Assembly: GCF_026342355.1 (NCBI RefSeq)
Contig: NZ_JAPEMV010000001.1
Location: 1,674,001-1,738,000 of the forward strand
Source of the DNA: Streptomyces sp. NBC_00249
GTDB taxonomy: Bacteria; Actinomycetota; Actinomycetes; Streptomycetales; Streptomycetaceae
Reading direction: 5' to 3'
Length of the DNA stretch: 64,000 bases
The notes below the pieces were generated by a model. The model was not told the DNA's origin. It was given only the letters and a program-made list of their open reading frames with translations, and made no database searches. This document shows positions 35,027-42,601 of this stretch, piece by piece (the first letter of the stretch is position 1; each line of letters opens with the position of its first letter). The position numbers and the translations under genes were made by a program.

Positions 35027-35071
35027 ACGGGCCGGGAGGCCCACCCCTTCAAGGGTGATCTCCCGGCCCGT
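35027..35071 (-). terminator. dxs terminator
   Basis: A 12-bp stem (35027-35038 with 35060-35071) encloses a second small hairpin, CACCC/GGGTG. It lies 36 nt past the dxs stop and just before the permease start. Confidence 0.75.
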
Positions 35072-35106
35072 GACGTGCAACCCCGCCTCGATCGGAGGCT
35101 CCGCCG

Positions 35107-37023
35107 TCAGTCGACGGTGGCGGCCGTCTCGCTCTCGTAACGCCCGTCCAGCTTGGCCACCAGGCCGGTGACCTGGCGGGCGATGTCGGGGGCGGTCAGG
35201 CCGATCTCGGCCATGATCTCCTTGCGCAGCGCGTGGTCGAGGAAGCGCTGCGGGATCCCGAAGTCACGCAGCGGTACGTCGACCCCCGCGTCCCGCAGTG
35301 CCTGCGAGACGGCGGCGCCCACACCGCCCGTGCGGCCGTTGTCCTCGACGGTGACGACGACCCGGTGCTGGTCGGCGAGCGGGGCCAGGGCCTCGTCCAC
35401 CGGCTTGACCCAGCGGGGGTCGACGACGGTCGAGCTGATGCCCTGCTTGTCGAGCAGGTCGGCGATGTCCAGGCACATCGGGGCCAGGGCGCCGACCGAG
35501 ACGAGCAGTACGTCCGGCCGGGTGACCTCGGGGGCCGGGGTGCGCAGCACGTCCATGCCGCCGATCCGGCCGACGGCCGGGACGGCCGGGCCGACGACGC
35601 CCTTGGAGTAGCGCACGACGGTCGGCGCGTCCTTGACCTCGACGGCCTCGCGCAGCTGCGCGCGCAGCTGCTCGGCGTCGCGGGGCGCGGCCAGCCGCAG
35701 GCCGGGGACGACCTGGAGGATGGACATGTCCCACATGCCGTTGTGGGAGGCGCCGTCGTCACCGGTGACACCGGCCCGGTCCAGGACGAAGGTCACCCCG
35801 CACTTGTGCAGGGCCACGTCCATCAGGACCTGGTCGAAGGCCCGGTTGAGGAAGGTCGCGTAGACCGCGAAGACCGGGTGGACGCCGCCGGTGGCCAGGC
35901 CGGCGGCCGAGGTGGCGCCGTGCTGCTCGGCGATGCCGACGTCGTAGATCCGGTCCGGGAAGACCTCGGCGAACTTGTTGAGGCCGACCGGGTGGAGCAT
36001 GGCGGCGGTGATGCCGACGATGTCGGGGCGTTCGTGGCCGAGCTTGACCATCTCGTCGGCGAAGACGGAGGTCCAGCTCGCGGCGGCCGTCTTCACCGGC
36101 AGGCCGGTGTCCGGGTGGATCACGCCGACCGCGTGGAAACGGTCCGCCTCGTGCTCCAGGGCCGGGGTGTAGCCGCGGCCCTTCTGGGTGAGGCAGTGCA
36201 CGATGACCGGGCCGCTGAAGCGCTTGGCGCGCTGCAGGGCCGATTCCAGGGCCTCGATGTCGTGGCCGTCGATGGGGCCGATGTACTTCAGGCCCAGGTC
36301 CTCGAACATGCCCTGCGGGGCGATGAAGTCCTTGAGGCCCTTCTTGGCGCCGTGCAGGGTCTCGTAGAGCGGCTTCCCGACGACGGGGGTGCGCTCCAGG
36401 AGGTCCTTGCCGCGGGCCAGGAAGCGCTCGTAGCCGTCCGTGGTGCGCAGGGTCGCCAGGTGGTTCGCGAGGCCGCCGATGGTGGGGCCGTACGAGCGCT
36501 CGTTGTCGTTGACGACGATGACCAGCGGGCGGTCCTTGGCGGCGGCGATGTTGTTCAGCGCCTCCCAGGCCATACCGCCGGTCAGGGCGCCGTCGCCGAT
36601 GACGGCGGCGACGTGGTGGTCCTCGCGGCCGAGCACCTCGTTGGCCTTGGCGAGGCCGTCGGCCCAGCCCAGCACCGTGGAGGCGTGCGAGTTCTCGATG
36701 ATGTCGTGGTCCGACTCGGCGCGCGAGGGGTAGCCGGACAGGCCGCCCTTGGAGCGCAGGTCGGAGAAGTCCTGGCGGCCGGTGAGCAGCTTGTGGACGT
36801 AGGCCTGGTGGCCGGTGTCGAAGAGGACCTTGTCCTTCGGCGATTCGAAGACCCGGTGCAGGGCGATCGTCAGTTCGACCACGCCGAGGTTGGGGCCGAG
36901 GTGCCCGCCGGTCTTGGAGACGGCGTCGACGAGGAAGGACCTGATCTCGGCGGCGAGCGTGTTGAGCTCCTCCTGGCTGAGCCGGTCCAGATCGCGCGGT
37001 CCCTTGATGCGGGTCAGCAGCAC
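35107..37023 (-). CDS. dxs: 1-deoxy-D-xylulose-5-phosphate synthase
   Basis: 638 aa, the usual size. It makes DXP from pyruvate and glyceraldehyde-3-phosphate with thiamine diphosphate, the entry step of the MEP isoprenoid pathway. Transketolase-like motifs are present: [17 protein letters not shown], the ThDP site [52 protein letters not shown] (catalytic Glu) and [18 protein letters not shown] at 37023 follows AAGGAGG by five bases; the longer upstream frame is not needed. A promoter-like pair lies about 35-65 nt upstream. Confidence 0.97.
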   Translation of the reverse strand: MLLTRIKGPRDLDRLSQEELNTLAAEIRSFLVDAVSKTGGHLGPNLGVVELTIALHRVFESPKDKVLFDTGHQAYVHKLLTGRQDFSDLRSKGGLSGYPSRAESDHDIIENSHASTVLGWADGLAKANEVLGREDHHVAAVIGDGALTGGMAWEALNNIAAAKDRPLVIVVNDNERSYGPTIGGLANHLATLRTTDGYERFLARGKDLLERTPVVGKPLYETLHGAKKGLKDFIAPQGMFEDLGLKYIGPIDGHDIEALESALQRAKRFSGPVIVHCLTQKGRGYTPALEHEADRFHAVGVIHPDTGLPVKTAAASWTSVFADEMVKLGHERPDIVGITAAMLHPVGLNKFAEVFPDRIYDVGIAEQHGATSAAGLATGGVHPVFAVYATFLNRAFDQVLMDVALHKCGVTFVLDRAGVTGDDGASHNGMWDMSILQVVPGLRLAAPRDAEQLRAQLREAVEVKDAPTVVRYSKGVVGPAVPAVGRIGGMDVLRTPAPEVTRPDVLLVSVGALAPMCLDIADLLDKQGISSTVVDPRWVKPVDEALAPLADQHRVVVTVEDNGRTGGVGAAVSQALRDAGVDVPLRDFGIPQRFLDHALRKEIMAEIGLTAPDIARQVTGLVAKLDGRYESETAATVD

Positions 37024-37057
37024 CCGTGCCTCCTTGCAGTTGCTTGCTGGTCTGTCG

Positions 37058-37087
37058 AGTCTAATGTTCCGCTCGCGAGGGCGGTCA
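37058..37087 (-). promoter_or_regulatory. Candidate dxs promoter
   Basis: Reading leftward, TGACCG (37087-37082), an 18-nt spacer, then TAGACT (37063-37058) resemble a housekeeping -35/-10. The -10 ends 34 nt before the GTG. Confidence 0.5.
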
Positions 37088-37200
37088 TCGGGCGGTACCG
37101 CGAGGGTCCCGCCTTTGTCATACCTGTACACCCGGCCGTCCCGTCACACCTGCCAAACGGGCGTATACCCGCACAGTTGTACCCACGCGAGCACGCGCAG

Positions 37201-37233
37201 GTGCCCGGCGCCACACGAGGTGGCACCGGGCAC
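37201..37233 (-). terminator. Terminator of the xylFGH operon
   Basis: A 14-bp stem with one mismatch (GTGCCCGGCGCCAC / GTGGCACCGGGCAC) and a 5-nt loop, 44 nt past the permease stop. Confidence 0.75.
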
Positions 37234-37276
37234 TGTGACGGGTCTTACCGCCTGGGTGAGGCCTCGGGGCGCGCGG

Positions 37277-38596
37277 TCAGGCGCGTCCGGCCGTCTTCTG
37301 GGTCTTGCGTGTGACCGAGTCGATGACCACCGTGGCGAGCAGGACCGCGCCCGTGATCATGTACTGGATCGGGGTCGCGATTCCCTCCAGGGCCAGACCG
37401 TACTGGATGGAGGTGATGACCATCACGCCGAGGAGGGCGTTCCAGGTCCGGCCCCGGCCGCCGAATAGGCTGGTGCCGCCGATGACGGCCGCCGCGATGA
37501 CGTTCATCAGGAGGTCGCCGGCGCCGGCGCTCTGGTTGGCCGCCGCGATCTTGGAGGCCCAGAAGAGCCCGCCGACGGCGGCGAAGGTGCCCGCGATGGA
37601 GAAGACCGCGATGCGGATCCCGGCCACGTTGATGCCCGCGCGGCGGGAGGCCTCGACGCTGCCGCCGAGGGCGAAGACGTTGCGGCCGAAGGAGGTGCGG
37701 CGCAGCAGGAAGTCCGTGGCGACCAGGGCGACCACGAAGAGCACGACCGCGAGCGGCAGGCCCTTGTACTGGTTGAACACGGCGGCGGGCCCGAAGGTGA
37801 AGAGGGCCAGGATGCCGGTGCGCAGCAGGATCTCGGTGAGCGGCCGCGAGGGGACCCCGGCGGCCTCCCGGCGGCGGTTGTCGAAGTAGGTGGCGAGGAA
37901 GTACGCCACCACCGCGAGCGCCGCGAGTCCGTAGCCGGCGGCCACGTCCGAGAAGTAGTACGTGGTGAGCTTGCCGACCACGCCGTCGGAGTCGAGGTTG
38001 ATGGTGCCGTTGCTGCCGAGGATCTGCAGCATCGCGCCGGACCAGAACAGCAGGCCCGACAGGGTGACGGCGAAGGCGGGGGCGCCGATCTTGGCGAAGA
38101 AGAAGCCGTGGATGGCGCCGATCAGGGCGCCGCCCGCGACGGCGGCGAGGATCGCGACCCATTCGTTCACGCCGTGGGTGACGGCGAGGACGGCGACGAT
38201 CGCGCCCGAGACGCCGCTGACCGAGCCGACCGAGAGGTCGATCTCGCCGAGCAGCAGCACGAAGATGATGCCGACGGCCATCATGCCGGTGGCGACCATC
38301 GTGATCGCGATGTTGGTGAGGTTCTCCGGGGAGAGGAAGTTCGAGTTCAGGCTCTGGAAGATGCTCCAGATGATGATCAGGCCGAGGACGACCGGGATGG
38401 AGCCCAGGTCACCGGCCTTCAGCTTGCGGCCGAACTCGCTCAGGTACCCGGAGAGGCCCTGCTCGCGGACGAGCAGGCGGGGGTCCACGGCCGGGATGGC
38501 GTCGTGGGCGGCGGCCGGGTTGACCGGGTCGACGTGCCCGGTCCCGTCCGCCGGGCCGTCGCCCAGTGGATCGGCGGCAGGGTGGTGGGTGCTCAC
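37277..38596 (-). CDS. xylH: Sugar (xylose-type) ABC transporter permease
   Basis: 439 aa with about ten or more membrane segments after a 60-residue polar N-terminus. Motifs of the ribose/xylose permease family (BPD_transp_2) are seen: LLGEIDLSVGSVSGVSGAIVA, FGRNVFALGGSVEASRRAGI (the coupling loop to the ATPase) and VIGGTSLFGGRGR. It forms the membrane channel for the XylF/XylG system. Its GTG start overlaps the stop of the ATPase gene (GTGA), with GGGAGG seven bases upstream. In S. coelicolor the orthologous block is known as xylFGH. Confidence 0.92.
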   Translation of the reverse strand: MSTHHPAADPLGDGPADGTGHVDPVNPAAAHDAIPAVDPRLLVREQGLSGYLSEFGRKLKAGDLGSIPVVLGLIIIWSIFQSLNSNFLSPENLTNIAITMVATGMMAVGIIFVLLLGEIDLSVGSVSGVSGAIVAVLAVTHGVNEWVAILAAVAGGALIGAIHGFFFAKIGAPAFAVTLSGLLFWSGAMLQILGSNGTINLDSDGVVGKLTTYYFSDVAAGYGLAALAVVAYFLATYFDNRRREAAGVPSRPLTEILLRTGILALFTFGPAAVFNQYKGLPLAVVLFVVALVATDFLLRRTSFGRNVFALGGSVEASRRAGINVAGIRIAVFSIAGTFAAVGGLFWASKIAAANQSAGAGDLLMNVIAAAVIGGTSLFGGRGRTWNALLGVMVITSIQYGLALEGIATPIQYMITGAVLLATVVIDSVTRKTQKTAGRA

Positions 38597-39372
38597 TTGC
38601 GGGCCTCCCCGGTACGGGCCGCCCGGCGGGTCACGGCGTTGTCCGTGGCCCCGGTGATGGCGGAGATGATCTCTTCCTGCGAGGTGTCGGCGACGCTGAA
38701 GACACCGTTGTTGCGGCCCAGGCGCAGGACCGCGACCTTGTCGGCGACGGCCTTCACGTCGGCCATGTTGTGGCTGATGAGGATCACCGCGTGGCCGCGC
38801 TCGCGCAGCCGCTCCACGAGGTCGAGGACCTGGGCGGTCTGCTCGACGCCGAGGGCCGCGGTGGGCTCGTCGAGGATGACGAGCTTGGGCTCGCCCAGCA
38901 TCGAGCGGGCGATCGCCACCGTCTGGCGCTGGCCGCCGGAGAGCGAGGCGATCGGGATGCGGACACTGGGGATCCGGATGGAGAGGGTGGTCAGGAGCTC
39001 GCGGGCGCGGCGCTCCATCTCGACCTCGTCGAGGACGCCGTAGCGCTTGAGCTCACGGCCCAGGAAGAGGTTGCCGACGACGTCGATGTTGTCGCACAGC
39101 GCGAGGTCCTGGTAGACCGTCGCGATGCCCAGGTTCTGGGCGTCGTGGGGCTTGCCGATGGAGACCGGGCGGCCCTCCCACTCGATGACTCCGTCATCGA
39201 TGGGGTGCACGCCGGCGATCGTCTTGACCAGCGTGGACTTGCCGGCGCCGTTGTCGCCGACGAGGGCGACCACCTCACCGGAGTGGATCTCGAGTTCTAC
39301 GTCGGTCAGGGCCTGAACGGCACCGAACCGCTTCGAGACCCCTCGCAACGCCAGCACGGGCGCAGCGGACAC
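38593..39372 (-). CDS. xylG: Sugar ABC transporter ATP-binding protein, half-size
   Basis: 259 aa with one ABC domain: Walker A LVGDNGAGKST, Q-loop YQDLALCDN, signature SLSGGQRQ, Walker B LVILDEPTAAL, and switch His in LISHN. E. coli XylG/RbsA carry two fused domains (~500 aa), so here a homodimer is expected. GTG 39372 is taken because GAAGGAG lies nine bases upstream; the ATG at 39381 would overlap that ribosome site. It energises sugar import through the coupled permease. The gap to the binding-protein gene is about 210 nt. Confidence 0.9.
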   Translation of the reverse strand: MSAAPVLALRGVSKRFGAVQALTDVELEIHSGEVVALVGDNGAGKSTLVKTIAGVHPIDDGVIEWEGRPVSIGKPHDAQNLGIATVYQDLALCDNIDVVGNLFLGRELKRYGVLDEVEMERRARELLTTLSIRIPSVRIPIASLSGGQRQTVAIARSMLGEPKLVILDEPTAALGVEQTAQVLDLVERLRERGHAVILISHNMADVKAVADKVAVLRLGRNNGVFSVADTSQEEIISAITGATDNAVTRRAARTGEARK

Positions 39373-39583
39373 ATGAACCATCTCCTTCGCCGCCTGACCG
39401 GCGGGGATGTCGTGCAAAAGAGCAGGAGCGGGGCGGACGGGGGGTACGACTTAAGGGGTGGAGCGGGGGATCAACCAAAAGGGAAACGTTTCTGCCCGGC
39501 GCCCCGCGGATGGCGGGGAATAAGGGGCGGGGCGCCGGACAGGCGCGGGGGCCGGCCTCCCGGAAGGGAGGCGGCGGGGGGCC

Positions 39584-40696
39584 TTACTTCAGGCCGAGGG
39601 TGGCGCAGGCGGCCGCGTACTTGTCGGTGCAGATCTCGTCGACCGTGTAGACGCCGTCCTTGACGACGGTGTCCTTGATGTTGCTCTTCGTCAGCGAGAC
39701 GACCGGGATCAGCACGGACGGCACGGCCTTGGTGGTCGGGCTGTCGATGTTGTTGTTGATGATCCCGTCGATCTTCTCGCCCTTGGCGAGGGCGACGGCC
39801 ATCTCGGCGGCGGCCGCGGCCTCGGGAGCGTACGGCTTGTAGACGCTCATGAACTGCTCGCCCGCCACGATCCGCTGCACGCCCGCGAGTTCGGCGTCCT
39901 GGCCGGTGACCGGGGGCAGCGGGGACAGGCCGGCGGCCTTGAGGGCGGTGATGATGCCGCCGGCCATGCCGTCGTTGGCGGAGTAGACGCCGGTCACCTT
40001 GTCCTTGCCGAGAGCCGAGAGCGCTCCCGCCATGTTGGTGTTGGCGTTCTCCGGCTTCCACTCCTTGGTGTCGTACTCCTTGCCGATGGTCACCTTGCCG
40101 TCGAGGACGGAGTGCGCGCCCTTCTTGAACAGCGCGGCGTTCGGGTCGGTGACGGAGCCGTTCATCATGACGATCTGGCCGTCCTTGGCCTTGTCGCCCA
40201 GGGCCTCCAGCAGGGCCTTGCCCTGGACCTTGCCGACCTCTTCGTTGTCGAAGGAGGTGTAGGCGTCGATCGGGCCCTCGGCCAGGCGGTCGTAGGCGAC
40301 GACCGGGATGCCGGCGTCCTTGGCCTTCTTGACCGAGCCGGCGATGGCCTTGGCGTCGACCGCGTCGATGATCAGGACGTTCACCTTGTTGGTGATCATC
40401 GTGTCGACCTGGGAGTTCTGCGTGGTCGCGTCCTGCTTGGCGTTGGCGTAGACGACCTCGGCCTTGCCGCCCGTGAGATCGGCGATCTTCTTCTCGATCA
40501 GCGGCTTGTCGAACTTCTCGTAGCGCGCGGTCTGATTCTCGGGCAGGAGCAGACCGACCTTGATGGCGTCGCCGGCGGCGGCACCCGAGGGCTTCTTCTC
40601 GCCGCCCGCTTCCTTGGCACTGCCACAGGCGGCCAGCGAGACGGCCATGGCACCGGCGGCGACGGCTACGGCGGCTCTACGCATACGCGTGTTCAT
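39584..40696 (-). CDS. xylF: Xylose-type sugar-binding lipoprotein
   Basis: 370 aa. The lipoprotein signal MNTRMRRAAVAVAAGAMAVS ends in LAAC. The periplasmic-binding-protein type I fold (IKVGLLLPENQTARYEKFDK, VNVLIIDAVDAKAIAG, VVAYDRLAEGPIDAYTSFDN, VYSANDGMAGGIITALKAAG, PPVTGQDAELAGVQRIVAGE) follows XylF/RbsB. So it captures xylose or a related monosaccharide at the outer membrane face. ATG 40696 has GGGAGG eight bases upstream. It follows the ROK regulator gene by 118 bp on the same strand, with a motif shared with the regulator's own promoter region between them. Confidence 0.92.
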   Translation of the reverse strand: MNTRMRRAAVAVAAGAMAVSLAACGSAKEAGGEKKPSGAAAGDAIKVGLLLPENQTARYEKFDKPLIEKKIADLTGGKAEVVYANAKQDATTQNSQVDTMITNKVNVLIIDAVDAKAIAGSVKKAKDAGIPVVAYDRLAEGPIDAYTSFDNEEVGKVQGKALLEALGDKAKDGQIVMMNGSVTDPNAALFKKGAHSVLDGKVTIGKEYDTKEWKPENANTNMAGALSALGKDKVTGVYSANDGMAGGIITALKAAGLSPLPPVTGQDAELAGVQRIVAGEQFMSVYKPYAPEAAAAAEMAVALAKGEKIDGIINNNIDSPTTKAVPSVLIPVVSLTKSNIKDTVVKDGVYTVDEICTDKYAAACATLGLK

Positions 40697-40774
40697 TGGT
40701 TGAACCTCCCTGACGAGGCCGCAACGCTGCGGCCGAGGTGGATGTGAGTCAACCCCGGCCGCAAGTTTGTCGTC

Positions 40775-40789
40775 AAGGAGTGAATCCTT
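40775..40789. promoter_or_regulatory. Palindrome and shared motif upstream of xylF
   Basis: AAGGA-GTGAA-TCCTT is a 5-bp-arm palindrome. Its right half, TGAATCCTTAA, resembles TGAACCTTAA at 42127-42136 upstream of the ROK gene in the same orientation. It is a candidate ROK-protein operator. Confidence 0.45.
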
Positions 40790-40814
40790 AACGAGATGAC
40801 AACGGTGCCATCCG

Positions 40815-42029
40815 TTATCTAACTGAAGACATGACGGCGGGGGCTCGTACCCCAATCCCATTTTCCGCCAAAAGCGTCGAATCGCCCATCTCGCTGAGTA
40901 CGAGGGCGAGTGCGCCCAGTACCTCGGCGCGGCCGCCCAGCGACCCCGTGAGCACCGACAACTGGCGGGCCGCGCTGGGGATCGCGTACCTCCCCACGGA
41001 TTCACGGATCGGAGCCAGTACGAGTTCACCCGCCTCGGCCAGCGAGCCGCCCAGCACCACCCGGCTCGGGTTCAGGAGGTTGCACAGGCTGGCCACCCCG
41101 CTGCCGATGTGGCGGCCCACGTCGGTGATGACGCGGCGGCAGCCCGGGTCGCCCTCGCGGGCGAGCTCCACCACCCGCTCCATCGTCAACTCCGGCCCGT
41201 GGCTGCCCTGGAGGAGCGGCAGCACGTAGCGGGCGGCGGCGAAGGTCTCCAGGCAGCCGCGGTTGCCGCAGCGGCACACGGGGCCCGACTCGTCCAGGGT
41301 GATGTGCCCGATCTCGCCCGCGGTTCCCCCCGGACCGCGGTAGATCTCACCGTTGATGACCAGGCCGGCGCCGACGCCGCTGGCCACCTTGATGTAGGCG
41401 AGGTCCTTCACTCCGCGCCCGCTCCCCCAAACGAGTTCGCCGAGGGCCCCGAGGTTCGCGTCGTTGTCCACGTAGACGGGCACGCCGAGCCGCTGCGAGA
41501 GCTCCTGGCGGGGGTTGATCCCGGCCCAGCCCGGCAGGATGGCGGTGGAGCCCAGGGTGCCCGACTCCACGTCGATGGGGCCGGGGACGCCGAGCCCCAC
41601 CCCGATGACCTTGTCCCGGCTCACACCGACGCCCGCGATCAGCCGTCCGACCAGGGCCTCCGCCCGGTCGAAGCCGTCCACCCAGGAGGCGTCCACGTCC
41701 AGCGGCTCGGACTCCTCGGCCAGTACCTGGTGCGCGAGGTTCCCGACGGCCACCCGCAGGTGGGTGTGGCCGAAGTCCACCCCGATGACGATGCCCGCGT
41801 CCCCGCTGAGGGAGACGCTGCGCGCCCGCCGGCCGCCGGCCGAGGTGTCGGTGACCTCCACCGTCCCGGCCTCCTTGAGCTCACGGACGATGTTGGAGAC
41901 CGTGGCCGCCGACAGTCCGGTGGTGCGGGCGATCTCCGCCTGGGTCAGCGAACCCGCGAGGCGCACGGCCCGCACGACCCGTTCGAGATTCGCGCGATGC
42001 AGTGAGGACTGCGATCCGGGAGTCTGCAC
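40815..42029 (-). CDS. rok7B7: ROK-family transcriptional regulator (Rok7B7 type)
   Basis: 404 aa. The N-terminal winged HTH (~18-60: LTQAEIARTTGLSAATVSNI) is followed by a sugar-kinase-fold ROK domain with VIGVDFGHTHLRVAVG, VGLGVPGPIDVESG, YVDNDANLGALGE, and the zinc/ROK signature HITLDESGPVCRCGNRGCLE. In S. coelicolor, Rok7B7 (next to xylF) controls xylose transport, carbon repression and antibiotic output. Orthology is inferred from position. GTG 42029 with AGGAGTGG upstream. It lies directly upstream of xylF and may autoregulate. Confidence 0.9.
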   Translation of the reverse strand: MQTPGSQSSLHRANLERVVRAVRLAGSLTQAEIARTTGLSAATVSNIVRELKEAGTVEVTDTSAGGRRARSVSLSGDAGIVIGVDFGHTHLRVAVGNLAHQVLAEESEPLDVDASWVDGFDRAEALVGRLIAGVGVSRDKVIGVGLGVPGPIDVESGTLGSTAILPGWAGINPRQELSQRLGVPVYVDNDANLGALGELVWGSGRGVKDLAYIKVASGVGAGLVINGEIYRGPGGTAGEIGHITLDESGPVCRCGNRGCLETFAAARYVLPLLQGSHGPELTMERVVELAREGDPGCRRVITDVGRHIGSGVASLCNLLNPSRVVLGGSLAEAGELVLAPIRESVGRYAIPSAARQLSVLTGSLGGRAEVLGALALVLSEMGDSTLLAENGIGVRAPAVMSSVR

Positions 42030-42601
42030 GACTCATCCACTCCTGCCCATAAGCGACGGCCAGCCGTCGCCCCCCGGCCGGTCGTCGCGGCTGCGCGCTC
42101 CGAGACCCCGGCGTCTCTCCAACTTGTGAACCTTAAGTCGAGCCTTTGGCCCTCCAGACGTCAAGAGCCTGACGCGGAGCGAATGGGACACCACCGACCA
42201 AAAGTATGAAGAGCGGGCCTCCGGGATCGTGCTACGGTCGCTGAGGCGCCGATCCTCTGCGGCCTTTCCGGCCGGACCGGGCGCCTTGTAATGACGGCGC
42301 TACGCGAGGAGGTGTTCGGGATGAGTCCCGATCGAAGTCCTTGCAGCGCCCTCGTCCGCTGACCCGTAGGCCGGCCGACGTCTCCTCGAGTGCATGCGTC
42401 AGCTCCGCGCTGTCCGCGTGCCCCTTCCATTGAGGCACTGCTTCCTTCCTTCCGCATGCCCTGCACCTCTTGCGCGGGGCTGCGTCATCCATGCCACCGG
42501 CGTGTCCGCGGCACACCGTGCCGCCGCGCGCCGACCCATGATCACTCCACGTGACCGCGCGGCTCCGTGCTGCCCGGACGCCGTGGAGGGAGGTATTCGT
42601 C
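42030..42601. promoter_or_regulatory. Divergent region and long structured mgtA leader
   Basis: The left part holds the rok7B7 promoter region, including TGAACCTTAA at 42127-42136. For mgtA, TACGGT at 42233-42238 could be a -10, with no good -35. Just after it AGGCGCC (42244-42250) can pair with GGCGCCT (42280-42286), enclosing a GGCC-TTTCC-GGCC hairpin. A 13-codon upstream reading frame follows at 42321. About 240 nt without a clear gene then lead to mgtA. This organisation resembles metal-sensing leaders, but no known riboswitch core was recognised. Confidence 0.5.
42321..42362 (+). CDS. Putative 13-aa leader peptide of mgtA
   Basis: ATG at 42321 preceded by GAGGAGG at an eight-base spacing, the best ribosome site in the region. 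It encodes MSPDRSPCSALVR then TGA. It contains a Pro-Asp pair and a second Pro. In Salmonella and relatives, short Pro/acidic leader peptides upstream of mgtA stall or destabilise ribosomes at low magnesium and switch on the gene. Whether this one works so is inference. The strong ribosome site with no other gene to serve is the main support. Confidence 0.5.
   Translation: MSPDRSPCSALVR

Noticed and set aside
42240..42600. M-box (ykoK) magnesium riboswitch
   Set aside because: Only a vague GAGGC-CC resemblance near 42243; the conserved core could not be traced by eye, so it is not annotated.
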